From Seriola aureovittata (taxonomy: Eukaryota; Chordata; Actinopteri; Carangiformes; Carangidae), in assembly GCF_021018895.1 (NCBI RefSeq), contig NC_079364.1, positions 32,525,701 through 32,589,700 on the forward strand: a stretch of DNA of 64,000 nt, in the 5' to 3' direction. The notes under the pieces were generated by a model. It was not told the DNA's origin. It saw only the letters and a list, made by a program, of their open reading frames with translations, and made no database searches. This document shows, in pieces, positions 9,671 to 22,110 of this stretch (positions within the stretch are counted from its first letter, which is position 1; every line of letters begins with the position of its first letter). Position numbers and translations under genes: made by a program.

Positions 9671-11102
9671 GTGAGTACTAAGCTTGTCGTTTGTGTATTT
9701 AATAGTCAAGTTGTATTTTGAATGTAGGCCTAGTTACTGAATTTCATCTAATCTGTATCCCTAATGCAGCCTACTGTTTGCTGTCTCAACATCAATATTC
9801 AGTTTTCAGGAATGTGTTCATGTGTAGTCTGATATCTTGAATCCAATAAATAAAGCTCATCTAAAAACACACCTCTGCCTCCTCTCCTGACTCGCAGTCT
9901 TGTCAGATCTCAGTCCACCTGCAGCGAAGTGATACTGAGCTCCTGTGTGCTAAAGCCATGGAGCCAATCAGTTAGTGTTAGATCATAACAGCATTAATTG
10001 TAAAGGTGATCCAGGTGCTGTGGCCTCTGTTGACTAATGAGGCTTGAAATGAAACACAGTCCATTTGGCAGTAAGTCCCACAATAGTCCCTGTGAACGAT
10101 TCATGCATGTGGAGAGATCTAGATACAGAACATGTGACAGTTTCCATGGTGCAGTGGATCTGTGTGTGTGTGTGTGTGTGTGCATCACTGTAAGTGACAG
10201 TGAAAAAGCCAACATGGCATACAGCAGAGTTGTTGAGCTGCTGAGGAGCAGCCAGAGTAAAGGTGCTATCACCAGCACCACATGTGCTGCTGCTGTTTTA
10301 TCAGCATTACTGTTCTCACTGTGACGTGTTTGATGTGTCGCCACTGTGTTGCAGAAACGATGCTCCACAGGTTTGAGCCATGAGAATCATATGATGCCCT
10401 TTCATTCAATTAACCCTAGACTGGTAAGTAAACAGCTGCTAATAGCTCATAGCTATGTAGCACCTGATACTCAAACTGACCACAGAGCCAAACACAGGCA
10501 TGTACCCCACACACTAAAGAGCTGATTAATGAATTAGATAATAGAGAGCAGTGTAGGTGTGAGCCTCTCCTGCTGGGTGGGATTCATTGTTTTACATTTC
10601 AGATTTAGTCATTAAATAATTAAACAGAGCGAGGATACAAATAAAACAGCTTCCTACGAGCAGCAGCTGCTGAGCACAGAGAGGAAACAGCTTCTGGATT
10701 TATCCATGAAGAAGCAGTGATGCATTATTAATGTTGCTGTGCTGTGTCCTGCCCTGCACACGCTGCATTCCCCACACCTGCAGGACACTCACAGTCAATA
10801 TCTGTTAGAAATAATACATTTATTTATTTATTTCCAGTGAATGCTGTCTGGCAGAGGGGGCTCTTCTCCTCCCCAGCACCAGGTTTGTATTATACTTTTT
10901 TATCAACACACATGTTGCAGAGTGGGCAGCATTAATTACAGAGCAGCCTGTATATTTACTGTAGGCTAGACCAGGGGAATGAAAAAGCTTGTGAGGCCCA
11001 GATCATCAACTTTCCTCCAAACTTTTCTGCTGCTGGTCTTACTTCATATCCTGATACACTGCCCCCACCATTCATGTTCCACCCACCCCTTCTTTCTGCC
11101 TC
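9671..11102. other. Anonymous intergenic sequence
   Basis: (TG)n at 10161-10182; nothing else recognised. Confidence 0.45.
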
Positions 11103-11110
11103 CTCTCTAC

Positions 11111-11800
11111 CAGTGGCGATTGCTCTAAGACTGCAAGGGAAGCTCAGCTTCCCCTAAAATGTCAACAAATTAATTGGTCAAATATGTGCTGTTGTGTGAA
11201 CATTTCATTGACTAAATATGCGCTAGAACACGTTCATCTTTTGTTCAGAATCAGCTACTTATCACAGGTAACCGACACGACCTCCTCCTCATTCATCCCC
11301 GCAGCGCCACAGAGCTTTACACAGTGTAGACGCCGAGCGTCTCCTGACTTCAATGGGGAAGCAGAGAGTGGGTTGTTCCACTGCAGCGAAACTAGACGGT
11401 CATTGGATAAATGCTGGGCTTTGTCCCGCCCATCGGACGCTCAGCGTCTCTGGGGGTCTATGGGGCAGTGGGCTGGCCCGGACGCTCGGCTTCTGCATGA
11501 TGATTGGATGATCTGTCTGAGCCTGAGTCCCTTTTTGATTGACAGCGAAATGAGCGAATCAGCGATCTTGAAGTATAAGCATCCACCGGAGCAGTTTTCA
11601 AGTTTTTCATTCCGTTGTTCGGAGTTGATCTGGAGACGTTACTGATCCTCAGCGACTTTGTCTTTGTTAAAAACGACTAGCATTGTGTTTGGCGACTCTC
11701 TTCTGTCACTCTGCGAATTTACATATAAATAAACGGACACATTTTATGATGTAGGCCGAAAATGAGCTTCCCCTCGTTATAAGACCAGCAGCCGCCACTG
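11111..11800. mobile_element. Non-autonomous hAT element, 690 bp
   Basis: Ends CAGTGGCGATTGCTC and (reverse) CAGTGGCGGCTGCTGG are imperfect terminal inverted repeats, with GGGAAGCTCA/GGGAAGCTCA motifs just inside. A perfect 8-bp duplication CTCTCTAC flanks it (11103-11110 and 11801-11808), the hAT signature. The interior (11280-11640) is GC- and CpG-rich with ATTGG motifs and an ATGAGCGAATCAGCG start-like codon at about 11550, reminiscent of an autonomous element's promoter/5' exon, but encodes no transposase. Confidence 0.92.
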
Positions 11801-11808
11801 CTCTCTAC

Positions 11809-12590
11809 TGTCAGCTGCCATAAAGGTAAAAGACCCAAAAGGTCATTTCAATAAAAGAAATTATATCTTACAAAGCATCTTAGTGCCTCTGAAGCTTGAA
11901 TAAAATATTACATCTCATTGCTTCTGGCTGAAGTTCTATATCCATAAGAATTACAACAGGAGACAAATTAAAGTCAAATCCAGTTTTAAGATTTAAAATC
12001 AAAGCAAGTAAAACAAACGTATACAGTACATAAGCAAAAGGAAAGCAGGTAAATATACTGTATAAGAGATGTATAAACACACTAAAAACAAGAAAACAAC
12101 AAGGAGGTAATACTCTCATGACAATAGACTTGTAGTGGTTACCAACCTTTTCCCACCTAAAACTCTCAAAAATGTTGATGGCCCATATCTGAGCCAGTAA
12201 CAATCCGGAGGCCAAATAATATGTTCTCAGAGCACTTTTTATTTTAATGACAACAATCGAACATTCAGGATCAAATCAGACCGAGATTAGAAACAGGTAT
12301 ACGACGTGATGTGGCCTGTGACAACTTACAACATACAAAGTTTTTCAACATTTTCAATGTTTTTAAAAATGTATTTGGAAAACACTACATCTTTTCACCA
12401 AAAGTGTACTGTGTACTGTTTTGCAGATGATTTTCTGACCAAGCCAGGGGTGACTCCCTTGGGTCTAGTGTGTGACACCATGGATCACCTCTCTTGATCC
12501 AAAGCCACCTCATGAAGCTTCTTCTTCTCTGTTCTTTGGAGCTCTTCCGTCTGATACTCCCGGGACTCTGAGGGCTCTAGCTTACACCTG
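11809..12590. other. Anonymous intergenic sequence
   Basis: AT-rich; no gene or recognised repeat. Confidence 0.4.
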
Positions 12591-12594
12591 GGGC

Positions 12595-13605
12595 AAAGTG
12601 GGGCAAAGCGTCTTTGTCTTTGCTAGTTTCAGACCGACACAGTTGTCATTTTTCCATGCAGTGCCCATGTTGTTGAAATAGCAAATACACTTGCACCTAT
12701 CTGAGCACCTATGGGCGTGTTGGTCTTAAAATGAGGTGTGGTCAGGCCCATTGCTGGTGCATTGATATCTTGAGGCAGTGGAAAGTGATTGACCAATAAA
12801 AACCTGGTCTGAAGTCAGTGGTGCAGTATTTTGCTGTTATTTTAAGGCTCATTATCAAGAGAGTAACATGGACCAACATACACAGGCACACACAGCTCAC
12901 ACACTCTGCCTGTTACACACAAGCAGAGTGAGCTGAAGATGCTCTTAGATGTTGGATGAGTCAGGTGAACATTACAGTGCAGCCTCAGAAGGAGCTTCTT
13001 TGTGACGTGTTGTGTGTTGGATAACGTTGTCATGTGTCATGGACGTCTCTTGCATGAGGCTCTGCAGAGAAGCTTCTTTTTACTACCTGGTAACTCCTCC
13101 ACAGTGTTCCACATCCATCACCTACATTTGTCCACAGTTTCATAACGAACCGAAGATTCATTCACACTTCTTATATCACATCAAATATTTCTAATGTTGT
13201 GATTTGTGCTGTTACTTCTCTGTAGAGCTGTGAGCAGAGCGTTGATTCGCTCAGCCCTTCATTGCCCCTCAGAGTCACAGAGCTGCTGCCTGTGTCAGGA
13301 CTGGACTCACTCACTCGTCAGTCACAATATATAATCAACTGACTGCAAAAAGAAATCTAACTGTGTCAAACACTGGTCCATTATAACAGCAGTAAACCAA
13401 GTTGCAGTGCACTGGGCTTTTAACGGGAATGGAAGATGCACTGTGATTGGTTTATTGGATATTACGCCCAAAACACTCCCATGAATAATTCAGAGACTGA
13501 GTACATCCCTTTCGAATCATGCGTCTGGTGCAGAGAAAGTTTTTTCAGCCGTTGAAATAACAAAAGTGACATGGACACGCCCTGAATGCTCTTCTAAAAT
13601 AGAGC
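12595..13605. repeat. Putative DNA-transposon repeat, about 1 kb
   Basis: The left part (GCAAAGCGTCTTTG, TTTGCTAGTTTCAGACCGAC, GGGCGTGTTGGTCTTAAAA) and right part (TTACGCCCAAAACACTCCC, GGACACGCCCTGAATG) are phrases from one common teleost repeat. They appear roughly inverted at the two ends (TTTGCTAGTTTCAG versus reverse TTTTGTTATTTCAACG). Terminal bases and TSD were not resolved. Confidence 0.4.
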
Positions 13606-13799
13606 CCCGAGTGTCGATGGAGAGACTGGCCAGTGACGACTCTGTAAGTCACTTACATAGGCTCACAGCCTCCTCTCCATCCCTGCCTCCAGCGCTCAAC
13701 TACCACCTGAGGGTAGCGAGCCCTCATCCACTCATGGGCCTCCTCCATCCGGTCTTCACAGGGGACAGTGAGTTCCAGCAGAACCACTTGTCTTGTTTC

Positions 13800-14190
13800 C
13801 TCAGATAGTATCCATAGACTGTAACGTGACACGTGTGGAGCTGAGACTTCGGTGCATAGGGATATGTGACAGGTATACGCTCCCCCACCTGTCACTCAAA
13901 GAGGCCACGCTCTCAATTATCATAACTTTAAGCATTAATAAAATGTAAACAGGTGAGTTATATAAATAGTTGTCATGAAGGAGGAAATTAGCTCTAGAGA
14001 CCAAAACTCTTTTTGTACCAGGCTGTAAACATGTTTATTTCTGCTGTAAAGTTGGACATTTTAACATGGGAGTCTATGGGGACTGACTCACTGTTGGAGC
14101 CAGACTCTAGTGGTCGTTAGAGGAACATTTTTCAGCTTCAGAGGATGATGCTTGGTAGCAATGTTGGAGTGTCTGCCAGACCCCAGCATG
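13800..14190 (+). repeat. Dispersed repeat (GAGTGACAGGTGG / GGGAGTCTATGGGG family), copy 1
   Basis: Contains CCACCTGTCACTCAAAGAGG (13890-13909), GTTTATTTCTGCTGTAAAG and ACATGGGAGTCTATGGGG. The first phrase recurs in reverse at 28545-28564. A common teleost interspersed element without coding potential. Confidence 0.6.
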
Positions 14191-14464
14191 GACAGTCACT
14201 TAAATTTGAGACGGAGTGGCTCTGATTTCCAGATGTCTGTCCAGATGATCTTGTGGACAGATGCATGTTCTCAGACCCCTGCTTTCAACTTCTGTTAAAA
14301 TATCTCCTCTTGGATCAGCTGATGTGTTTCTTTCTCTGGGGCTTTAGAATAGAGAGGAGTGACGAGGAGAGCAGTTGAGTGACGCCACAGATCCCAGCAG
14401 GATCTGCAGTCGTGCCTCTGCTTGGCCCACTGCTTCTTGTGCCCGCCACTTCCTTCCTGTTCTT
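14191..14464. other. Anonymous sequence
   Basis: Nothing recognised. Confidence 0.35.
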
Positions 14465-14562
14465 ACTTTGATGGACGTGATACAATGTCCATGTGGCAAA
14501 ATCTATATAGGAGAAACATCCTGTTCCCTTAAAGAGCGCATCACTGAACATCAGGGCTCGTA
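14465..14562 (+). pseudogene. Penelope-like GIY-YIG endonuclease fragment
   Basis: The + strand reads MDVIQCPCGKIYIGETSCSL followed by KERITEHQ. This is the start of the GIY-YIG nuclease type found at the C-terminus of Penelope-like retroelements (CPCG..YIG.T...L..RI.EH). Only about 30 residues survive and the frame then runs into another repeat at 14554. Confidence 0.6.
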
Positions 14563-14660
14563 TTCACAAAGCATTTTATCTTACCACTAAGAGTTCTCCT
14601 AAGTCGAACTAAAGGTTTTTGACTAAAAGTCTTTAACTGTCCTCTTCACAAAGCTGCTGA
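14554..14660. repeat. MITE-like end (GGGCTCGTATTCACAAAGC)
   Basis: GGGCTCGTATTCACAAAGC followed by TTACCACTAAGAGTTCTCC and TCTTCACAAAGCTG is a common fish MITE terminus. It abuts the Penelope-like fragment. The opposite end was not found. Confidence 0.4.
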
Positions 14661-17600
14661 GACCAACTTTTGAGACCAAAGAGTGCGACTCTGTTGCTAT
14701 GGCTGACATCAATTTTCATGGACGAGCGTCCTTGCAGGAACAAAAAGTGACTGGTTGATGAAAGACCACATGTGCCGGTGGAAACACATGTGCAACATCC
14801 TGCGGTAATAATAAAAACACCACTGAGAAATAAACAAATACAAATTAAATAAGAACAGATCAGGTGCTGTTTACAAAAGTAGTGCATTCTCCAAAATGCA
14901 TCTGTATGATCAGGTTTGTGTCGACCCAGGAGAACTTAATTTTACTATAAAAACTATTTTGTATTTTTTTGTTTCATACTGACCTTATTTAAATGTCATC
15001 TGTGATGTGTTCTGTGATGACCCTGATGAACGCCACAAGAAACAAATCTCTCAGCAACGTCCTGAAGTTAAAGTTAGGGGCATCTATCTTAAAACTGTCC
15101 TTCTACTAAAACACAATAAAACCCAGACAACAGCTGAATCTAAGATAATTACATCAACAGATCATAAGAGAAAATAAACAGCATAGACTCAGACAGACCG
15201 AGACAGGTTCCTAAAAATACAATAGACACAATGTTATGAGGCCATTTATATATAACTGAATTTACCTTTGCTGTGAATCTCAGGCTGTAACACCTGTGAG
15301 GCCGGTCCAGTGTTCACAGTCTGATCACACACAGTTATTTATAAGACATTAGCAAGAGAAATAACAATAAAAGATTTAAACATTAACATAATTTGGAGTT
15401 GATGGACGACTATGTGTTGTTTTCGAGCAAACCCTGGCCAGATGTGTACAACATCTGTTTTGCTGTTGCTTTAATTGTACAGTGGTACTAGCTGCTGGCA
15501 TGAGTCCCTGACATTACTGATGGTGTATGAGGGTAATAGCAGTGTTATCTTTCTATACGTTACACAGACGTCAGCCTGTCTCATTTGATTTGTGTCTGTG
15601 ACACACAGAAGAGAAGCCAAGCGCTCATCAGTTGTTACATCAGGGACAAAACAATACTTCCAGGGACAGCATGACATCCCCATCAGACAAATACCAGCTT
15701 CTGCATGTCCTCCTCTATCCATCAATATTTAGCTTCATGCTGGGTCCCTTCCCCCTCTCAGCTCTTAGCATGCTGCTCTGAATTAAGCTGAACAGCGGTC
15801 TGCTGCGGCGTCCAGCGTCTATATAAATGCTAATGAGTGGCGGGGCAGTGAGAGGCCACAGTGCTTTTGTCATGTTAATAATACATTTGCCTCAGAGGAA
15901 GTTGCAGGGCTGGGTACGGGGCTGCAGATGAGAGCTGAGGCTTTGAAGATCTAACACATTATTATCTGAAGTGAAATCACATGAAAAGGCAGTGATTCTT
16001 TAATGGAGGAGATCTCACAGGCCTCACATAAAACCCACTCACCTATTCTTCTCCCGAAGACGGAGGGAGGATGAGACAGCGTGAATAATGTTTGTCAGGT
16101 GTGTTTGTTTTTGCTGCTTCATACTCTGTTTATGTTCACAAACAGGCCGGCATCCTGCGGGCCGCGCTGAATCATACAGCTGCAGGTCTGTTTCAATACA
16201 TTTCAAATTCCAGCTCCTTGTCCTGAATTGTAGGCTGCTCTCTGCAGGGTGGAGACAGGAATCTGCAGCCACACTAGCAGCTCCGTCAGGCTCCTCCCAC
16301 TGTGTCCGCCAGTCACACACCGGCTTCAAGACATCCACGACCTCACTGAGAGAAAAGACTCTGCACAAGACGCCCTGAATTTTTTACATTCTTTCAAAAT
16401 ACCTTAAAACCCAATAAACTGACCACATATTGTAAATAAGTGACAAAATAACAGGATTTAAACAACTTTGAGTCTGAATCTCTACCATCGCTGCTGGTCG
16501 ATGTGAAATGCATCCTGGGATACTTGGCTACCCCAAGTCCACACAGTCAGCTCCTAAAGTATCCTGGTTAAACAGAGTGCACTGTGAAAACACTTGCTGC
16601 AGACTGAACACATACACAATCATTCAAAGGATGTTTCCTTTGGAATGAAGTTCATATCAAAATATTTGTCATCAGTAAAACTGTGTCTGGATAAATATTT
16701 ATGTCCAAACATTAGACCAAAAGTTGATGTTGACTGTTCCCTGAATCACAGCAACACAACAGAACTTGTGTTGTCATTAGATTCACCCAAACATGTCTGA
16801 CTTTGTTTTGGGTGACAGCTGTTTCCTAGCAACAAACAGCTGAGGTGATCAGAGCTCTGTAGACAGGATCATCAGCTTCCTTTGTCAGAGTCATGAAAAT
16901 ACAGAGAGAAAAGTGTTGACAATTAGAGACGACGCATAGTGTCACTTCTGCTTGATTCAGGTTCAGAGGTGCCTGAGAACCAGACAAATCACATGACTGA
17001 ATGGTTGTCATTCCTGTTAACTAAAACATGTCGTTGTAGTGGGGTTATATTGTCCGTGCACAATCATTTTATTCACACAACCGTCTTGAGTTGTCTGAGG
17101 CTTGTACAGAGGCTCTCTTCACCATCTCTACCGTCATCCCACCATGACAGGAGCAAAGGATTCAGAAAAAACAGCTAACAGCTAACTAACAGCTAAAAGC
17201 TAACAGCTGAGACAGCTAAGCTAAAAGCCAACAGCTAAGTCAGCTAACAGCTAGTTTCTCCTGTCTCTGTGTATTTAGTCCTTGTGTTACTTTCCCTCTG
17301 TGCTGGTTTGTCTTTGTACCTGGACTCAGTCACTCCAGCAGTTTACCTGGTGTTTGGTGTTTTTGATTCCTGCTTGTTGAAGACTGTTGTGAGTCGTGCA
17401 TGAGTTTTTTCCTTATGATCCCATTAGTTGATGTGGCAAAAAAGGAAACATGAACATAACTGAGAGAGACAGGTGTAGGGTGTTATCATGTGATGACTTT
17501 GAACCTGTGGTGGAGGCGTCTGGTGTGAGTGGCCTCAGTAACATTATTTAAATGTTATTAGTTGGCCTCAGCTGTACTTTGTATTGAGTCACTGGGTGCA

Positions 17601-19018
17601 GACTGAGTTGTGGATGTGATGGAGACTGAGTGCTGGCTTCTTGTCTTTCCTATCATTGTACTGTTGAGGTGTTTTTCTGCAGCGTCTCCATGTAAATCAG
17701 GTATGCAGTGTTGTAGTTGGAGGGATCGCATGGGACTGCAGAGCGCTCATGGAGGGCTCAGAGAGCAAACACTCAGCAAATCTCAGGACAGCAGTATCAC
17801 CTGGCTTCAATTACACTTTCCAGCAGAGCAGCAAACGCACTGTATCTGTCAATACTCATGCTTGTGCTTAAGAGGGGGATCTTTAGATTAGCATTGAGCC
17901 TCAGATTACACTGTGACAGGCCGCCTTGTTGTCTGTGTCTGAGAGCCGGTCTGTCTTCATCATCTTACCGTCTGCGTCATCCTTTTCAGGGTAACTCTAT
18001 CCTCTCCAGTCAGCCGCGTGGATCTCGTGTTACCACAGAAAAACACCACTGACAGGACAACAGTGACACAGATGAGATGATTGTGATCCACATAGACTTT
18101 CGCAGTGTCCATTTTCACACTGTCCTACAGATGGAGGGCTCGGAGGAATTCATGTCAAGATGACACGACAACAGCTGCTGATTGTCCTCTCAGCAGATAT
18201 CTCCAGATATCTCAGATAACGTCTCTACAGTGTCGACGTGATCGAAACAGCCGATAGAGAGAGAAGTGATCCTGATGGAGCAGCAGCCTGTGGTTCCTCT
18301 CATGCTACGCTTTCCCCATCCACAGCACCAAGGCACTAATAATCATCTTAAAGGAGGAGGCTGATGAAATTCTATATGTTCACTGCTGTCAACACATCAT
18401 GTGAAAGTAAAGTTTTATGGTGTGTGTATCTGAACCACATATATCTCACTGTTCTGTGCAATAGAGCTCCACAACACTTTAGTGCTGCAGAACTTTATTC
18501 AGAATCCTCCTGTTTTTAAGGTTCATTCAGTATCACAGTGATCCAGTGATAGTCTGTACATCATGATACGCTGCAGACGGAAGCTGATCATAGCTGATTC
18601 AGCTGCTTCTAATATGAAAGTTTGACTTGCAGCGGACATACCTGGCCTGGCATCAGTCACAAGCCATTAAAGAAGTTCATTGTAAGGACAGAGAGAGTTA
18701 CGGACCCCGGTTAACACTTTGTGACTCTTCCCACCATCAAACTATCACATTGATAGGAAACAGAGACAAAGGACCCTTCTCTCACAAACAGTCCATGCTG
18801 TTAGCATGTCAGAGAGATGCTCAACCAGACCAAAGGTCAAAGGGTCAGTTTCAGAGGATCAACTAATGGACACCAGGTAACTGGAGAGCATGGACAAGAT
18901 CTCCAGTTTGTAACAATAAGACTCTGTCTAATGATATTTGATTGTTAATTATATAGAAAAGTAACATCAAAAGAACTGATTATCACTAAAGGAGTGAATC
19001 CTGGCCTCTCTGTGCATG

Positions 19019-19019
<1 letters not shown>
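14661..19019. other. Anonymous intergenic sequence
   Basis: No gene supported. 17170-17255 is a degenerate run of (AGCTAACAGCTAA)-like repeats. Short open frames, such as those around 16039-16378 and 17610-18052, show no family features. Confidence 0.45.
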
Positions 19020-19069
<50 letters not shown>

Positions 19070-19074
19070 ACACA
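19020..19074. repeat. (CA)n microsatellite
   Basis: More than 20 CA units with two interruptions near the 3' side. Confidence 0.97.
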
Positions 19075-19267
19075 AACAAGTCTTTCCCCCTTTCACTCTG
19101 TCCCTCTCTAGATGAAAGTCATAAATTACAACCCACATTCCAGTCCTGGGTAGTGACCAGCAGAACTCTCTTCACAGACACAGATCTGAGGAAGAATATA
19201 AAATTAAATATCTAATTGTTCTGTAATGCGTGTGATGCTTCCATGCAATAATTCAATTCCCAGTCTA

Positions 19268-19870
19268 TAACTGCGTTTCCACCGCAGGAACTTTCCCCAG
19301 GAACCAGGAACCTTTTGAGGAACTATTTGTGTTTTTTGGGGGGTGTGGTTTGCTGCTGAACATTTCTGACTGGTTGAGTACTTGCTGCATTTTATTTCAC
19401 CCGCCATGTTTAAAAGTCCACAGCGAGCAAGCACCGAGCGAGCGAACACATTTTCCACACCGTCCGGGAGCATTAAAAAAAACTGAAACAGGCCTTCAAA
19501 AAAAATAAAGGACCACAACAACTGGAATGGCGAGGGTTGCCACCCGTCACGTATAATACGGGATCGTCCTGTATTTGAAAATAAAATGCTGCGTCCTGTA
19601 TTGAATATAACACGATACAATTTGTAAGGAAGCAATGCTTGTAATATCAAGTAATAATTTTACATAATCTTTCCGGGACTTTAGGCCGCAATGGACATGT
19701 GCACAACAATGTACAATGGGCCACAGGAACCTTGTAGTTTTTGGTCGAAACATGGCTTATCCTCAGCATCCTATTCTAGTTTTCCTATTCGTGTAAAAGT
19801 AAAAGTTCCAGGTACTTTTTGGTCGGAACATGTTTTATCCTCTAGAATGGCTGAAATACAACAAATAGGT
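19268..19870. repeat. MITE-like repeat (TTTCCACCGCAGGAAC)
   Basis: Begins CTGCGTTTCCACCGCAGGAA. Near the other end two related phrases, TTTTTGGTCGAAACATGGCTT (19739, shown to 20: TTTTTGGTCGAAACATGGCT) and TTTTTGGTCGGAACATG (19817), repeat in tandem about 80 bp apart. Interior has no coding potential. Terminal inverted repeat not demonstrated. Confidence 0.4.
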
Positions 19871-20878
19871 TTCAAGACAATATCTTTCATGTGACCATAT
19901 TGTCAGCATCCTTCACACAACAGACATTTTTCACAATATCTTTATTATTACCAATAAAGTCAATGAACTGCTGTGTAATCCACATTTATAGACTATTAGT
20001 TTTAGGAAATGTTAATTATGTTGATTGATCAGTTAACCACTTGTATTATGATTAAATTCTGGTTTTGAAGGATGTAATATGAAATCCACATTTATATTAT
20101 TCCTGTCAGTCATTATTAGTGCCATTAGGTTTATATGTTGTTTCATTTGATGTTTTATGGTCATGGTGGAAAACGAATGTGTGAACCCTCAAGAGACGCC
20201 AGCAGATAACATCTGCACGACCGCCTGCAGAGAAGCCGAACAGAAATCAAGAGTTCCTGAGACAGAAAGTCTCCTGGCAAACTCCACCAGAGCTGAACCG
20301 CTGAGACACCGGCAGAATCCGTCATCGTGATAACGGGACACGGCCTCCAGGAGAACCTAAATCCTGCGTCTCCAGGGTTACCATGGCAACCTCAGCCTCC
20401 TAGGTTCAAGCCAAGTGTCTTCAGCTACAGCGCAACTCACAGTAGGCCGGTCTTAACACTCTGCTCATGACTGGGTTGATGTCGAAATATAGCAATATTT
20501 AATCATCAAACCTAATTCGTAGATGTAGCATCATTAGCTGTATAGCCATAGTGTATAGCCATAACATATCCTCTCCCACCATTGCCAACTCATCACACTG
20601 CTCATTCATTATTATTTTCATCTTTATGATTATTACAACTTGCATTTACTCTGTACATAGTAGTTTAGTTAATAAACTCCTTTATTTACACCCAGTTGTT
20701 GTCCTATTGTATTCTTTTGACGTAGAGACTGGAGATCCATTGAATCCAGAAGTCATGGCTTCCGATATGAGATTGATAAATTTGGCAATGAAGTAATTCA
20801 TTGTTGTCCTCCTAGATGACTGGTGCCCCATTTCAACAAGAGTAAATTCTAAATTATGGTGTTCACACTACAGACTAT
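19871..20878. other. Anonymous intergenic sequence
   Basis: No gene or element recognised. Confidence 0.4.
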
Positions 20879-21304
20879 TGTGACAACCATCTCCACCTGT
20901 GTACCTGTTGCTTCCTGTGTGTGGCTGCTCCTTTACAGGTACTAGAGGTGGGTGTGGCAGAGGCTTGTCAGTACCTGGGCTCATCAGCAGACCTGGCACA
21001 CCTGGCCTTGCTAGCGCTAGTTCTGGTTCTCTCTCTTCCTGCCTGGAGGCACCTGTTTGGTTTGGTTGGCCTTTGGTTTGTGTTCTTTCTGTTGCTGCAC
21101 CATACAACATTGCATTCACACACCTCTTCACTCATGCACTCACTTACACTGCTGGGCTTACAGATTACACATGCCATTGTTAGTTTAGCTTCTTCTTCTA
21201 GATTTATTGTCTGTTTTTTTTTTTTTAAATAAAACATTTGTTAATTGACTTGTTTGTGTGCATCTCCCTGTTTTTGTCATGGCCGTGCGGCCCGGTTTGT
21301 GACA
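20879..21304 (+). repeat. Possible solo LTR
   Basis: Starts TGTGACAACC and ends GGTTTGTGACA, TG...CA-type ends with short inverted similarity. An AATAAA at 21227-21232 sits inside, followed by a GT-rich stretch, as in LTR polyadenylation regions. No gag/pol lies next to it and no clean 5-bp duplication is visible, so this is tentative. Confidence 0.4.
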
Positions 21305-21729
21305 CTACATAGGAACTAATATTGGCTAAAAACAGTGCTAAGAGGAGAATAGCCCTGCAATACGTTACCCACATTCTCTGGGATTTAAATCACTGACGAG
21401 AGCAGGTAACGTTAAAATGATCTAATGCCAACATCCTACTATTGCTTATGTTGACAAGTAAACTTTGTCATGTTCACTACCTTACTTTAGCATGTTAGCA
21501 TGCTAACATCAGCTAATTAGCTGCAATGACAAAGACCAGCTGAGGCTCATGGGAATGTCTGGGAATTGTATCTGGTCAGAAACCAGAATACTGGAGAGAT
21601 TAAATTGTGGGAGAAAGGGAGAACGAATGTCTGAACCATAAATGTCCATCCAATAGACGTCTGACACAAAAGTAACTGGAATTACCTCCCCATGGTTGTC
21701 TCCCTCCACCACTCAGACTAGTTTCAGAT
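21305..21729. other. Anonymous sequence
   Basis: Contains a short palindromic phrase TTAGCATGTTAGCATGCTAA near 21487-21506. No gene. Confidence 0.4.
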
Positions 21730-22110
21730 TACATCCCTGTTTATCCAGAGACATATAAAACATTGGCCATAGTGACATATTGTCGTAATTGCTGTGTCAA
21801 ATCTTGAGTTATGGCTAAAAAGTGTTTTTGTGAGGTTACACTGACCTTGACCTTTGACCACCAAAATCTAATAATTTCATCCTCGAGTCACAGTGGATAT
21901 TTGTGCCAAATGTGAAGGGATTCCCTTGAAGAGTTCTTGAGATATTGTGTTCACAAGGCCAAAATCCTGGTTTGTGAGGTCAACTTGACCTTGACCTTTG
22001 ACCTTTAGTCACCAAAGTCTAATCAGTTCATCCTTGAGTCCATGTGAATGTTTCTGCCAACTTTGAAGGAATTCCCTCGAGGCGTTAATGAGATTTCAGG
22101 TCCACGAGAA
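21730..22110 (+). repeat. Dispersed repeat with GACCTTTGACC motifs (copy A)
   Basis: Two related sub-blocks, each with GACCTTGACCTTTGACC (21842-21859 and 21986-22004), CACCAAA...CTAAT and TTCATCCT.GAGTC phrases. Same family as 57640-57885 (same strand) and 36640-36985 (opposite strand). Non-coding. Confidence 0.75.

Noticed and set aside
10037..10368. Overlapping open frames of 95 and 124 residues on opposite strands
   Set aside because: They cross a (TG)n repeat, have no recognisable domain and no splice context.
11184..11645. 153-residue open frame
   Set aside because: Lies wholly within the 690-bp hAT derivative and has no transposase motifs.
16039..16378. Opposed open frames of 109 and 96 residues
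   Set aside because: Open on both strands over the same GC-balanced stretch with no family similarity I can name.
20868..21237. Four overlapping open frames of 87-103 residues
   Set aside because: Within the putative solo LTR; all frames look random and hydrophobic runs come from CTG/TTG-rich sequence.
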